From: Zipacnadum sp036504235
GTDB taxonomy: Bacteria > Armatimonadota > Zipacnadia > Zipacnadales > Zipacnadaceae
DNA length: 22,057 nt
Assembly (NCBI GenBank): GCA_036504235.1
Contig: DASXVN010000055.1
Location: 1-22,057, forward strand
Direction: 5' to 3'
Shown: positions 10,275-16,402 of the stretch, piece by piece
Layout of the letters: the number at the start of each line of letters is the position of its first letter
Position numbering within the stretch: the stretch's first letter is position 1
Made by a program: the position numbers and the translations under genes
Notes under the pieces: generated by a model
What the model was told of the DNA's origin: nothing
The model's database searches: none
Seen by the model: the letters and a program-made list of their open reading frames with translations, nothing else

Positions 10275-10318
10275 CGCCGTTCGCCGTCCGCAAAAATCAC
10301 TCCAAAGGAGCGCCTCTC

Positions 10319-11170
10319 ATGCGCACCTGGCACGTTGCCTTAGCCTTACTAGCCGTCGTCCTGCTCGCCGCCCCGGCGCACGCCGTGACCGACGACGCCT
10401 CCGCCCTGACCAGCGAGGCCCCGCTCGGCACGGAGGCCGTCCGCGAGGTCGAGCTCAAGCCCTCGCTCACGCTGCTCAACCCGGCCCCCGGCGCGGAGTG
10501 GTTGGAGGGCAGCCCCGCGACGATCCGCTGGGTCAGCACCGGCCCCATCAAGACCGTCCGCCTCTTTTTCTACGGCGATCTCAGCCGCCTCTCCGGCAAC
10601 GCGCGCGGCAGTTTTAGCAACGTAATCGCTGACGCCGCCCCCAACACCGGCTCCTACCGCTGGACGGTCCCCTGGATTGACGCCTCTGGTTTCGTCATCC
10701 GCCTGGCCGGCTACGACGCCAAGGGCCAGCGCCTCGCCGAGACCGAGCGCGGGATAGACTTCCGCCCCAAGGAGGCCGCGGGCCTGGAGGGCACCTACAT
10801 CGTGGTCTCCAAGCACCGCCAGCGCCTTTGGTACTACCAGGACAGCCGCCTGCGCTGGATCAGCCTGGTCTCCACGGCGCAAGCGGGCTACGAGACCCCC
10901 CAGATGCGCCCGGGCAGCTACGGCTCGCGCGGCGCGATGGGCAAGGTCTTCGGCAAGGACCCGGACGCTTTCAGCAAGATGTACAAGGTGCACATGCTCT
11001 GGTGGATGGCGATCACCAGTTCCGGCAGCCACGGCATCCACGCGACTTCGCCCAATTTCTACGACTACCTGGGCAGCCCGGCCAGCCACGGCTGCATCCG
11101 CCAAACCCGCGAAGACGCCCACAACCTCTACGACATGGTGAAGGTAGGCACCCCGGTGTACGTGTTCTAG
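10319..11170 (+). CDS. Secreted L,D-transpeptidase (YkuD domain) with N-terminal KNH-like domain
   Basis: The 283-residue product is exported through a signal peptide (MRTWHVALALLAVVLLAAPAHA). A beta-rich domain follows at about 48-148 (LLNPAPGAEWLEGSPATIRW ... NTGSYRWTVPWI ... FVIRLAGYD), matching the pattern of the Kre9/KNH-type Ser/Thr-rich domain. The YkuD domain fills 158-283. Its catalytic motif is complete: GSHGIH with H238/H241 and SHGCIR with H257, C259 and R261. Such enzymes form 3-3 cross-links in peptidoglycan or attach proteins to it, outside the cytoplasmic membrane. AAAGGAG at 10304-10310 is 8 nt before the ATG, which decides the start; the frame is open further upstream only through the repeats. 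No partner gene is adjacent. Confidence 0.93.
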   Translation: MRTWHVALALLAVVLLAAPAHAVTDDASALTSEAPLGTEAVREVELKPSLTLLNPAPGAEWLEGSPATIRWVSTGPIKTVRLFFYGDLSRLSGNARGSFSNVIADAAPNTGSYRWTVPWIDASGFVIRLAGYDAKGQRLAETERGIDFRPKEAAGLEGTYIVVSKHRQRLWYYQDSRLRWISLVSTAQAGYETPQMRPGSYGSRGAMGKVFGKDPDAFSKMYKVHMLWWMAITSSGSHGIHATSPNFYDYLGSPASHGCIRQTREDAHNLYDMVKVGTPVYVF

Positions 11171-11699
11171 GCCAGCCGCGCCGTCTCCCGTAGGGGCGGA
11201 GCTTGCTCCGCCCGGCCGTTGCCGTATGCCGTTGCCGTTCTGTAGGGCGGGGGCTCGTACCCCGCCGGCCGTTGTCGTTTCCCCTCGGTGGCACCGGCTG
11301 CCTGCCCTGAGCCTGTCGAAGGGTCTCGCCGGTGTGCCGTTAGCGTTCGCGGGCCCACCCCGCCCTCGGCAGACCTCGGGCACCCCTCCCCAAGGGGGAG
11401 GGGCTTTTCGGAGGTTCTGCCGCTAAGGCCTGGCGTCATCTCCCCGCCGTAAAGCCCCTCCCGTTCCGGGAGGGGTGCCCGCAGGGCGGGGTGGGCCCGG
11501 CCCTTTCCCCTGCCTTCCTCCGTCATCTCTCTCCCGCTTGCGGGGGAGAGTACCGACTGCGCAGCAGCAGGCGCTCGTCGGCGAGCGCCACGGAGAGGGG
11601 GTCCGCGCCTAGCGCCCCCACCCTCCCGCCTTTGCCTTTCCCCCCTCCCTTTAGGGAGGGGTGCCCGCAGGGCGGGGTAGGGCCGTTGCCGTGGCCGTT
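11171..11699. repeat. Repeat island between the L,D-transpeptidase gene and tgt, first part
   Basis: The contents, in order, are a GGGCGGAGC/GCTCCGCCC hairpin at 11194-11213; a GGCGGGG/CCCCGCC hairpin at 11246-11266; and the CGGTGGCACCGGC hairpin at 11286-11339, split by a REP-like palindrome. Then come a reversed long CCCCTCCC-type element at 11351-11405, a forward one at 11455-11498, a lone CTCTCTCCCGC arm at 11525-11599, and a forward short CCCCTCCC element at 11642-11683. No gene is supported. Confidence 0.7.
11305..11323. repeat. REP-like palindrome CCCTGAGCCTGTCGAAGGG (copy 2)
   Basis: It is identical to 154-172 and inserted at the same point of the same host hairpin, so the two composites look like copies of one ancestral insertion. 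Confidence 0.75.
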
Positions 11700-11809
11700 G
11701 TAGGGGCGGCTCTCGCGGTGTCGGCACCGCGACTGCCGCCCGCTCGCTGCCTACAGTTAGCGAACGGGCGTGTTTGGCTCCGCTAGCGCTCTGCCAAACG
11801 CGCCCCTAC
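11700..11809. repeat. 110-bp GTAGGGGCG...CGCCCCTAC inverted element
   Basis: The ends GTAGGGGCG and CGCCCCTAC are reverse complements. The interior has a CGCGGTGTCGGCACCGCG palindrome and the shared GCCCGCTCGCTGCCTACAGTT segment. The same ends and core occur singly at 3111-3173 (forward) and at 15639-15689, 19575-19624 and 19728-19779 (reverse), so this copy looks like two units facing each other. Confidence 0.7.
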
Positions 11810-11964
11810 AGGAAAACGCCCCGCCTCTGTCGTTACTCCCCCCTCTCCCAAGCGGCAGGCGCGGGAGAGGGGGGCCGGGGGGGTGAGGTTAGACTGATCT
11901 CCCGCCTCCGCCTTCGTCCTTGCCTCCGCAGTTCCCCAACCTTGCCCGTGCGGCTCGCACCCGT

Positions 11965-11993
11965 TTGCCTTTCTCCCCCCCTTCCGCTACCAT
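11965..11993 (+). promoter_or_regulatory. Candidate promoter for a leaderless tgt transcript
   Basis: TTGCCT (11965-11970) and TACCAT (11988-11993) are separated by 17 nt and each matches the sigma-70 consensus at four of six bases. The -10 element lies 6 nt before the tgt ATG, and no Shine-Dalgarno sequence exists. Transcription would therefore start at or next to the A of the ATG. Confidence 0.4.
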
Positions 11994-11999
11994 ACCCCC

Positions 12000-13100
12000 A
12001 TGACTTACGGCCACTTCCGCCTCCTCCATACCTCCGGCCTGGCCCGGCGCGGCGAGTTCACGACTGCCCACGGCGTCCTCCAGACGCCCGCTTTCATGCC
12101 TTGCGCCAGCCACGCCGTCATCCGCGCCGTGGACAGCGCCGACCTCGCCGCCACCGGTCTGACGCAGGCGATCTGCAACGCCTTCCACCTCTCCGTCGCC
12201 CCCGGGGAGGGCCTCATCGCGCGCCGCGGCGGCCTGCATCGCTTTATGGATTGGCCCGGCTCGCTGGCCACCGACTCCGGCGGCTACCAGGTCTTTTCGC
12301 TGGCCGAGCCGAAAGCCATCACCGAGCAGGGCGTCAAGATCCGCTCGCCGAAAACCGGCGAGTGGCTGCAGCTCACCCCGGAGCGCTCGCTGCAGATCCA
12401 GAACGATCTCGGCGCGGACCTCATCATGTGCTTTGACGAGTGCGCGCCCTTCCCCTGCGAGCATGAGTACGCCCGCCAGTCGCTGGAGCGCACCCTCCGC
12501 TGGGCCGAGCGCAGCCGCGCGGCGCACGCCCGCGACGATCAGGTGCTCTTCGGCATCGTGCAGGGCAGTGTCTACCCGGACCTCCGCGCGCAGTCGGCGC
12601 AGGCCACGGTGGCGCTGGATTTCCCGGCCTATTCCATCGGCGGCGTGTCGGTAGGGGAGAGCCGCGCGGAGATGCTGGCGGCGGTGGAGGTCTGCCTGGA
12701 GTACCTGCCGGCGGACAAGCTGCGCTACGTGATGGGCGTCGGCACGCCGCTGGATATCGTGGAGGGCGTCCGGCGCGGCGTGGACCTCTTCGACTGCGTC
12801 CTCCCCACCCGCAACGCCCGCCACGGCCTGCTCTACACCTGGCAGGGCCCGCTGCGCCTGAAGAACACGGCGCACCGCGAGGACGACCGCCCGCTAGACG
12901 AGACCTGCCCCTGCCCCGCCTGCGCGAAGTACTCCCGCGCCTACCTAAGCTACCTACTACGCCAAAACGAGGCCACCGCCTGGCGCCTGCTCAGCCTCCA
13001 CAACCTGCACTTCTACGCGCAGCTAATGCAGAGAATCAGAGAGGCGATCGAGGCGGGTACGCTAGATGAATTACGCAACGAGGTGGAGGGGTGGGGGTAG
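12000..13100 (+). CDS. tgt: tRNA-guanine transglycosylase
   Basis: Tgt exchanges guanine at the wobble position of GUN-anticodon tRNAs for the queuosine precursor preQ1. The protein has 366 residues. Catalytic and binding motifs are present: DSGGYQVFSL with D92, FDECAP, FGIVQGSVYPDLR, YSIGGVSVGE, and DLFDCVLPTRNARHG with the nucleophile D265. The zinc site is C303, C305, C308 and H334. The N-terminal part departs from the usual bacterial sequence: CASHAVIRAVDS replaces the common VGT.GTVK region, and NAFHLSVAPG replaces NTYHL..RPG. The gene lacks a Shine-Dalgarno site and may be leaderless. Its second half shifts towards G-ending codons and its end holds several CTA codons. No other queuosine gene is in the window. 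Confidence 0.94.
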   Translation: MTYGHFRLLHTSGLARRGEFTTAHGVLQTPAFMPCASHAVIRAVDSADLAATGLTQAICNAFHLSVAPGEGLIARRGGLHRFMDWPGSLATDSGGYQVFSLAEPKAITEQGVKIRSPKTGEWLQLTPERSLQIQNDLGADLIMCFDECAPFPCEHEYARQSLERTLRWAERSRAAHARDDQVLFGIVQGSVYPDLRAQSAQATVALDFPAYSIGGVSVGESRAEMLAAVEVCLEYLPADKLRYVMGVGTPLDIVEGVRRGVDLFDCVLPTRNARHGLLYTWQGPLRLKNTAHREDDRPLDETCPCPACAKYSRAYLSYLLRQNEATAWRLLSLHNLHFYAQLMQRIREAIEAGTLDELRNEVEGWG

Positions 13101-13303
13101 AGGGCCGGTAGCACCGGCGTCTCGCCGGTGTGCCGTTGCCGTACTGTAGGGCGGGGGCTCGTACCCCGCCGCCGCTGACGTTTGCCCACCGAGGGGTCAC
13201 TCCCTCGTCGCCCGGGAAGCGACCGCCGCTAGCCGTCTGCCGTTGCCTCAAGCCCCTCCCTTTAGGGAGGGGTGCCCGGAGGGCGGGATAGGGCCGTGTG
13301 CCG
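13101..13303. repeat. Repeat spacer between convergent tgt and the presenilin-like gene
   Basis: A CCGGCGTCTCGCCGG hairpin at 13106-13135 begins 5 nt after the tgt stop. A GGCGGGG/CCCCGCC hairpin at 13150-13170 and a short CCCCTCCC/GGGAGGGG element at 13253-13294 follow, with forward GCCGTT tracts between. The hairpins may separate the two converging transcripts, though none has a T-run typical of an intrinsic terminator. Confidence 0.65.
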
Positions 13304-14263
13304 TTAGCCCCTCCCACTTTGGGAGGGGTGCCCGAGGTCCGCCGAGGGCGGGGTGGGCCCCGCCTTCATCATCCACGCCGCGCCGCCCAGCAGCACCACC
13401 AGCAGCACGCCCGCCCAGATCAGCCCGCGCTTTTCCTCGGGGCTGAGCGAGAACCGCCGCCCATACGCCAGCAGGAATCCGCCCGCGATGAAGGGCAGCA
13501 GCGGCACCCCCGGCAGCACGATTCCCAGCAGTGGCAGGGCGAAATAACTCAGCAGCGCCAGGCACACCAGCGGCGCAATGATCAGCGCCCCTCGCCGCAG
13601 CGGGAAGGCAAACCGCGCCGCCGCGGTCAAAAATAGCGCCAGGAACACGAAGTCCCCGACGCCCATCGTGGCCAGCATCGCCAGCCCCGCGGCCCCCTGC
13701 GGCCCCGCCGCCGAGCCGAGTTGCGGCAGGCCCACCGAGAACTTCTCCACCAACTCCGGCGCCTGCTGCAGCGCCCGTCCGGTCGGCCCGATCGCCACCG
13801 TAAAGATGTCCGCCAGGATCGCCACAACCGCCACGGGCAGCAGAATATTCCGGTCCCGCAGCAGCCGCGAGAGCAGCCGCCCGGCCAGCAAGCACACTAA
13901 AATGAACGCCACATTCGCCAGCGGCCCCAGGTACAGCCGCGTCCCCGGGCCGTCACTCAGCGCCGTAGCCCCCTGCCACACCCCGGCGGCCAGCACCGCG
14001 CCGAACACCTCCAGCAACGGCCGCAGCCGCCACCGCGCCACCTGCACGGCCAGCGCCACACTGAGCGCGGTAAAGATCAGCGTAACGCCCACCGAGCTAA
14101 GCAGGTCCGCCAGCCCCCCACCCAGGCTAATCTGCGGCGTTAGAGCCAATAACAGGTAGATAACACCGGCCAGAAGCGCGGCATAGAGGCCCGCCGAGCG
14201 CGGCATTCCCTCCGCGCTTTCCGGGCTTGGTTCTAGGTTAGGAGTGGTGAGGGGATCGTTCAT
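13304..14263 (-). CDS. Nine-helix membrane protein, candidate presenilin/SPP-like GxGD protease
   Basis: The product has 319 residues and about nine hydrophobic helices (near 25-43, 53-76, 84-102, 110-132, 139-158, 193-218, 224-249, 253-267 and 279-298). Three features recall intramembrane aspartyl proteases of the presenilin/signal peptide peptidase family. These are ADIFTVAIGPTGRAL with D152, where the family has YD followed by a similar segment; MGVGDFVFLALFLTAAARF with D204 in a GxGD motif; and a Pro-rich VPLLP near 253-257 where the family has PAL. The tyrosine before the first aspartate is replaced by alanine, and the PAL match is loose. An ordinary membrane protein with chance matches is the alternative. 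The last 18 residues and the TAA stop are encoded by a repeat element. No clear Shine-Dalgarno site precedes the start; an in-frame ATG at residue 20 is possible. Confidence 0.7.
   Translation of the reverse strand: MNDPLTTPNLEPSPESAEGMPRSAGLYAALLAGVIYLLLALTPQISLGGGLADLLSSVGVTLIFTALSVALAVQVARWRLRPLLEVFGAVLAAGVWQGATALSDGPGTRLYLGPLANVAFILVCLLAGRLLSRLLRDRNILLPVAVVAILADIFTVAIGPTGRALQQAPELVEKFSVGLPQLGSAAGPQGAAGLAMLATMGVGDFVFLALFLTAAARFAFPLRRGALIIAPLVCLALLSYFALPLLGIVLPGVPLLPFIAGGFLLAYGRRFSLSPEEKRGLIWAGVLLVVLLGGAAWMMKAGPTPPSADLGHPSQSGRG
13308..13360 (-). repeat. Long CCCCTCCC/GGGAGGGG element inside the 3' end of the presenilin-like gene
   Basis: CCCCTCCC, ACTTT and GGGAGGGG are followed by TGCCCGAGGTCCGCCGAGGGCGGGGTGGGCC, the same long form as at 368-420 and 10223-10274. 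Read on the minus strand it supplies the codons from GPTPPSADLGHPSQSGRG. The stop codon lies just beyond, in the CCGTTAGCC flank. Confidence 0.85.
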
Positions 14264-14537
14264 TTGGGGAGTCGTTTTGGAGAACGTGTCTCCTCCGGAG
14301 GGGCCGCATACGAGGACGACCCGCTTCCGAGCGGGGCGCCCGGAAGTATCCGGCCCAGGGTGAGCGGCCGCCGAGACCCACCCCCGGTGCTTGCGCGCCG
14401 CCCCTCCCTAAGTAGGGAGGGGTATTCGGATTGGGGCAACGGCAAAGGCGATCAACCTAACTCAAAGGTCCCATCCCTCCCCTATTTAGGGGAGGGCGGC
14501 GGCGTCTGCGCCGCCGGGGTGGGGTCCGCCGTTCGCT
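14264..14537. repeat. Spacer between the two minus-strand genes
   Basis: It contains a CCCCTCCCTAAGTAGGGAGGGG hairpin near 14401-14422 and a CCCTCCCCTATTTAGGGGAGGG hairpin near 14475-14500, with GGCGGCG/CGCCGCC next to it. A GGCAACGGCAAAGG tract near 14434 is the only clear reverse-oriented GCCGTT tract in the left part. The first 130 bases are non-repetitive and may hold the promoter of the membrane-protein gene. Confidence 0.6.
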
Positions 14538-14882
14538 CTACTCGCTATCCCGAACTTCCAGCAATTCCCCGCCGATGACTTCATGCTTGAGCGGCCGGGT
14601 GCAGGTGTCGAACTTCATGGTGAGTTGCAGCAGCGCCTGGCATTTGGCGCCGAGGATTTCCTTCTGCAGCAGGTAGCCGGTCACCTCCGGCTCCTCGCCG
14701 TCGTCGCCGGTGGTCATCTCGTACTGCTCCTGGAGGGCCTGAGCTTTCTCCACGCGCGTAGTGATCTCTTCGCCGCAACTCTTGCAGCGCACCTTGATAA
14801 GCAGCGCCGGCGCCGTGCCGTTGCTGTCGTCGGTTTTGCAGCCGAGCACGACCTCGCGCAGTCTGTCCAGAAAGCCCGCCAT
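14538..14882 (-). CDS. Small CxxC-containing cytoplasmic protein of unknown function
   Basis: The product has 114 residues, no signal peptide and no membrane helix. It has five cysteines: C15, a CKSC pair at 33-36, C81 and C94. The order is VRCKSCGEEITTRVEKAQAL, an acidic loop (DDGEEPEV), GYLLQKEILGAKCQALLQL, FDTCTRPLKHEVIGGELLE. This resembles a small conserved family I recall from Chloroflexota, with VRC..CGE, G...RKE..G..CF and eIeGGefi blocks; I cannot give it a family name. A zinc-ribbon-like or redox role is possible, but the cysteine spacing does not prove metal binding. AGGAGG lies 7 nt before the ATG and fixes the start. The presenilin-like gene follows on the same strand after 274 bp of repeats. 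Confidence 0.75.
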   Translation of the reverse strand: MAGFLDRLREVVLGCKTDDSNGTAPALLIKVRCKSCGEEITTRVEKAQALQEQYEMTTGDDGEEPEVTGYLLQKEILGAKCQALLQLTMKFDTCTRPLKHEVIGGELLEVRDSE

Positions 14883-15897
14883 GGTCACGCCTCCTGACCC
14901 CTCTCCGGGGGCCGTATTCCAATGGAGTAATTGTATTCCCGGCGGCAGGAAGGAGTCAAGCGGCGGGGGCGTATGGTCGGTGGCACCGGCGTCTCGCCGG
15001 TGTGCCGTTAGCCGTGGCCGTTGTATGGGTGGACTTTGCGGTCTGCCGCAATGTCCACCCGCGCCTGGGCGGAAGGGTGAGGCCGGCCGCCAGTTCAACC
15101 TCACCCCCCAGCCCCCTCTCCCGCGGCAGACCTTGGGAGAGGGGGAGCATGGCAAAGACGAGGCCGCGACACAAGAGCCGTTAGGTCTCTCCCGCAAAGC
15201 GGGGGAGAGTACCGGCGCGTAAGCGACGGGGAGAGGGGGGCCGCGCATACTCCTAAGCTAGTGGCTCGCGCGGGCGGAGATTGCCCGGCAGACCGGGCAA
15301 CTTCCGCCCCGACACAGGACACGACGGTTTTGAAACTGCGCCTAGCGCGAACGGCCTCCCCCTCTCGTCACCGCGCAGACGACGCGTGGCGCCACTCTCC
15401 CCCGCTAACGCGGGAGAGAGAAACGGCTCCTTCGTCGTTGCCTCCGCGTTTCCCCCCTCTCCCGCGAGGGAGAGGGGCCGGGGGCTTGCCCGCCGTAGCT
15501 TAAGCGAAGGCGGGTGAGGAAGCGCCGTTGCCCTCGCCTTTCTCCCCCCTCTCCCAAGGTCCGCCGAGGGAGAGGGGGGCCGGGGGGGTGAGGTTAGACC
15601 TATCTCCCGCCTCCGGGCCTCGCGCGTTCACCAAAGCCTAGCGAGCGGGCGTGTGTTGCTGCGCTTCGCTCCGCAAAACGCGCCCCTACGCGGAAACGTC
15701 CGGCCGTAGCCTTGGCCTTTCCCCCCTCTCCCCAGTCTGCGCGGGGAGAGGGGCCGGGGGTGAGGAAGCGCCGTTGCCGTTGCCTTTCTCCCCCCTCTCC
15801 TGCCAGGAGAGGGGGGCCGGGGGGAGTGAGGCCCGGCGACCGCTCCCCTATTTTCCCCCCAACTAGCAACTTTCCCCGTTCTCGCGTACTTGTAATT
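14883..15897. repeat. 1-kb repeat island between the divergent CxxC gene and the phage module
   Basis: No gene is supported. Elements in order are a CCGGCGTCTCGCCGG hairpin at 14978-15007; a GGGTGGAC...GTCCACCC hairpin at 15027-15060; and a CCTCACCCCCCAGCCCCCTC block near 15098. Paired CTCTCCCGC arms at 15185-15241 and 15357-15421 enclose a strong hairpin at 15272-15309 (GGGCGGA, TTGCCCGG, CCGGGCAA, TCCGCCC). Three CCCCCCTCTCC...TGAGG blocks lie near 15544, 15720 and 15788, and a reversed CGCCCCTAC element at 15639-15689. No DnaA-box cluster was seen. Confidence 0.7.
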
Positions 15898-16402
15898 ATG
15901 GAGACCCGAAGTCAAACAGATGTTCCAACCAAAACCATGAACTCAACTCCCGCTGTGTCAACCGAAGAAGCCCCGTGGGCCGAGGAGCTCCGCGCTTGCG
16001 CCGCCCTGGCCCTCGCCGAGACGCCGGAGGCCGCCGCCGCGCTCTTGCTCGTGGCCGGTTTGCCCTGGTCGCCTGCGGACTTGCATCAGTTGTCGCTCAC
16101 GGCGGAGGCGACGATTCACAGCCTCCGCGTCTCCGGCCTGGCGACCGCGCTGCTCCCGCCGGCCGCCCGTCATCACCACCGCCTTGCGGAGTTGAACCGC
16201 ATGGCCCGCAACCTGGCGACGCGCATTCGGATCGAGGACCCGCCGCTGGGCCGGGAGCTGGCCGGCATGGTCGGCGAGTACCACGATCTCTTCGACCTCA
16301 TGTGGAAGCACGATCCGACCCCCGGAGAAGGTGCGCAGCCCGAGGTCGCGCCCGGCGCCGAGCAGGCCGCCGCGACGCTCTCGCTGCTTGAGGTTTTGTC
16401 CC
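15898..16402 (+). CDS. Unrecognised ORF upstream of terminase, without its own stop
   Basis: The frame opens at ATG 15898 (METRSQTDVPTKTMNSTP) and gives a helical, Ala-rich but protein-like sequence of about 168 residues up to the terminase start. It includes SPADLHQLSLTAEATIHSL and MARNLATRIRIEDPPLGREL. Its position, directly before terL, is where a small terminase subunit gene normally lies, but I see no helix-turn-helix that proves this. Its frame has no stop until 17721, deep inside terL, where the translation becomes Gly/Ala/Arg-rich shadow. The true end is therefore unclear; the end given here is only the base before the terL start. A TGA in the -1 frame at 16389-16391 would end it cleanly before terL, so an indel or a -1 frameshift near 16388 is possible. 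No Shine-Dalgarno site is visible. Confidence 0.45.

Noticed and set aside
10031..10318. N-terminal extension of the L,D-transpeptidase through the tandem repeats
   Set aside because: The signal peptide and the AAAGGAG site both place the start at 10319; the upstream codons are translated repeat.
12000..13100. DpdA-type DNA-modifying transglycosylase
   Set aside because: The zinc site, length and DLFDCVLPTRNARHG motif fit tRNA-acting Tgt, and no dpd genes are near.
14883..15897. Chromosomal replication origin
   Set aside because: The skew change nearby is suggestive, but I find no DnaA-box cluster, no AT-rich unwinding region and no dnaA or dnaN neighbour.
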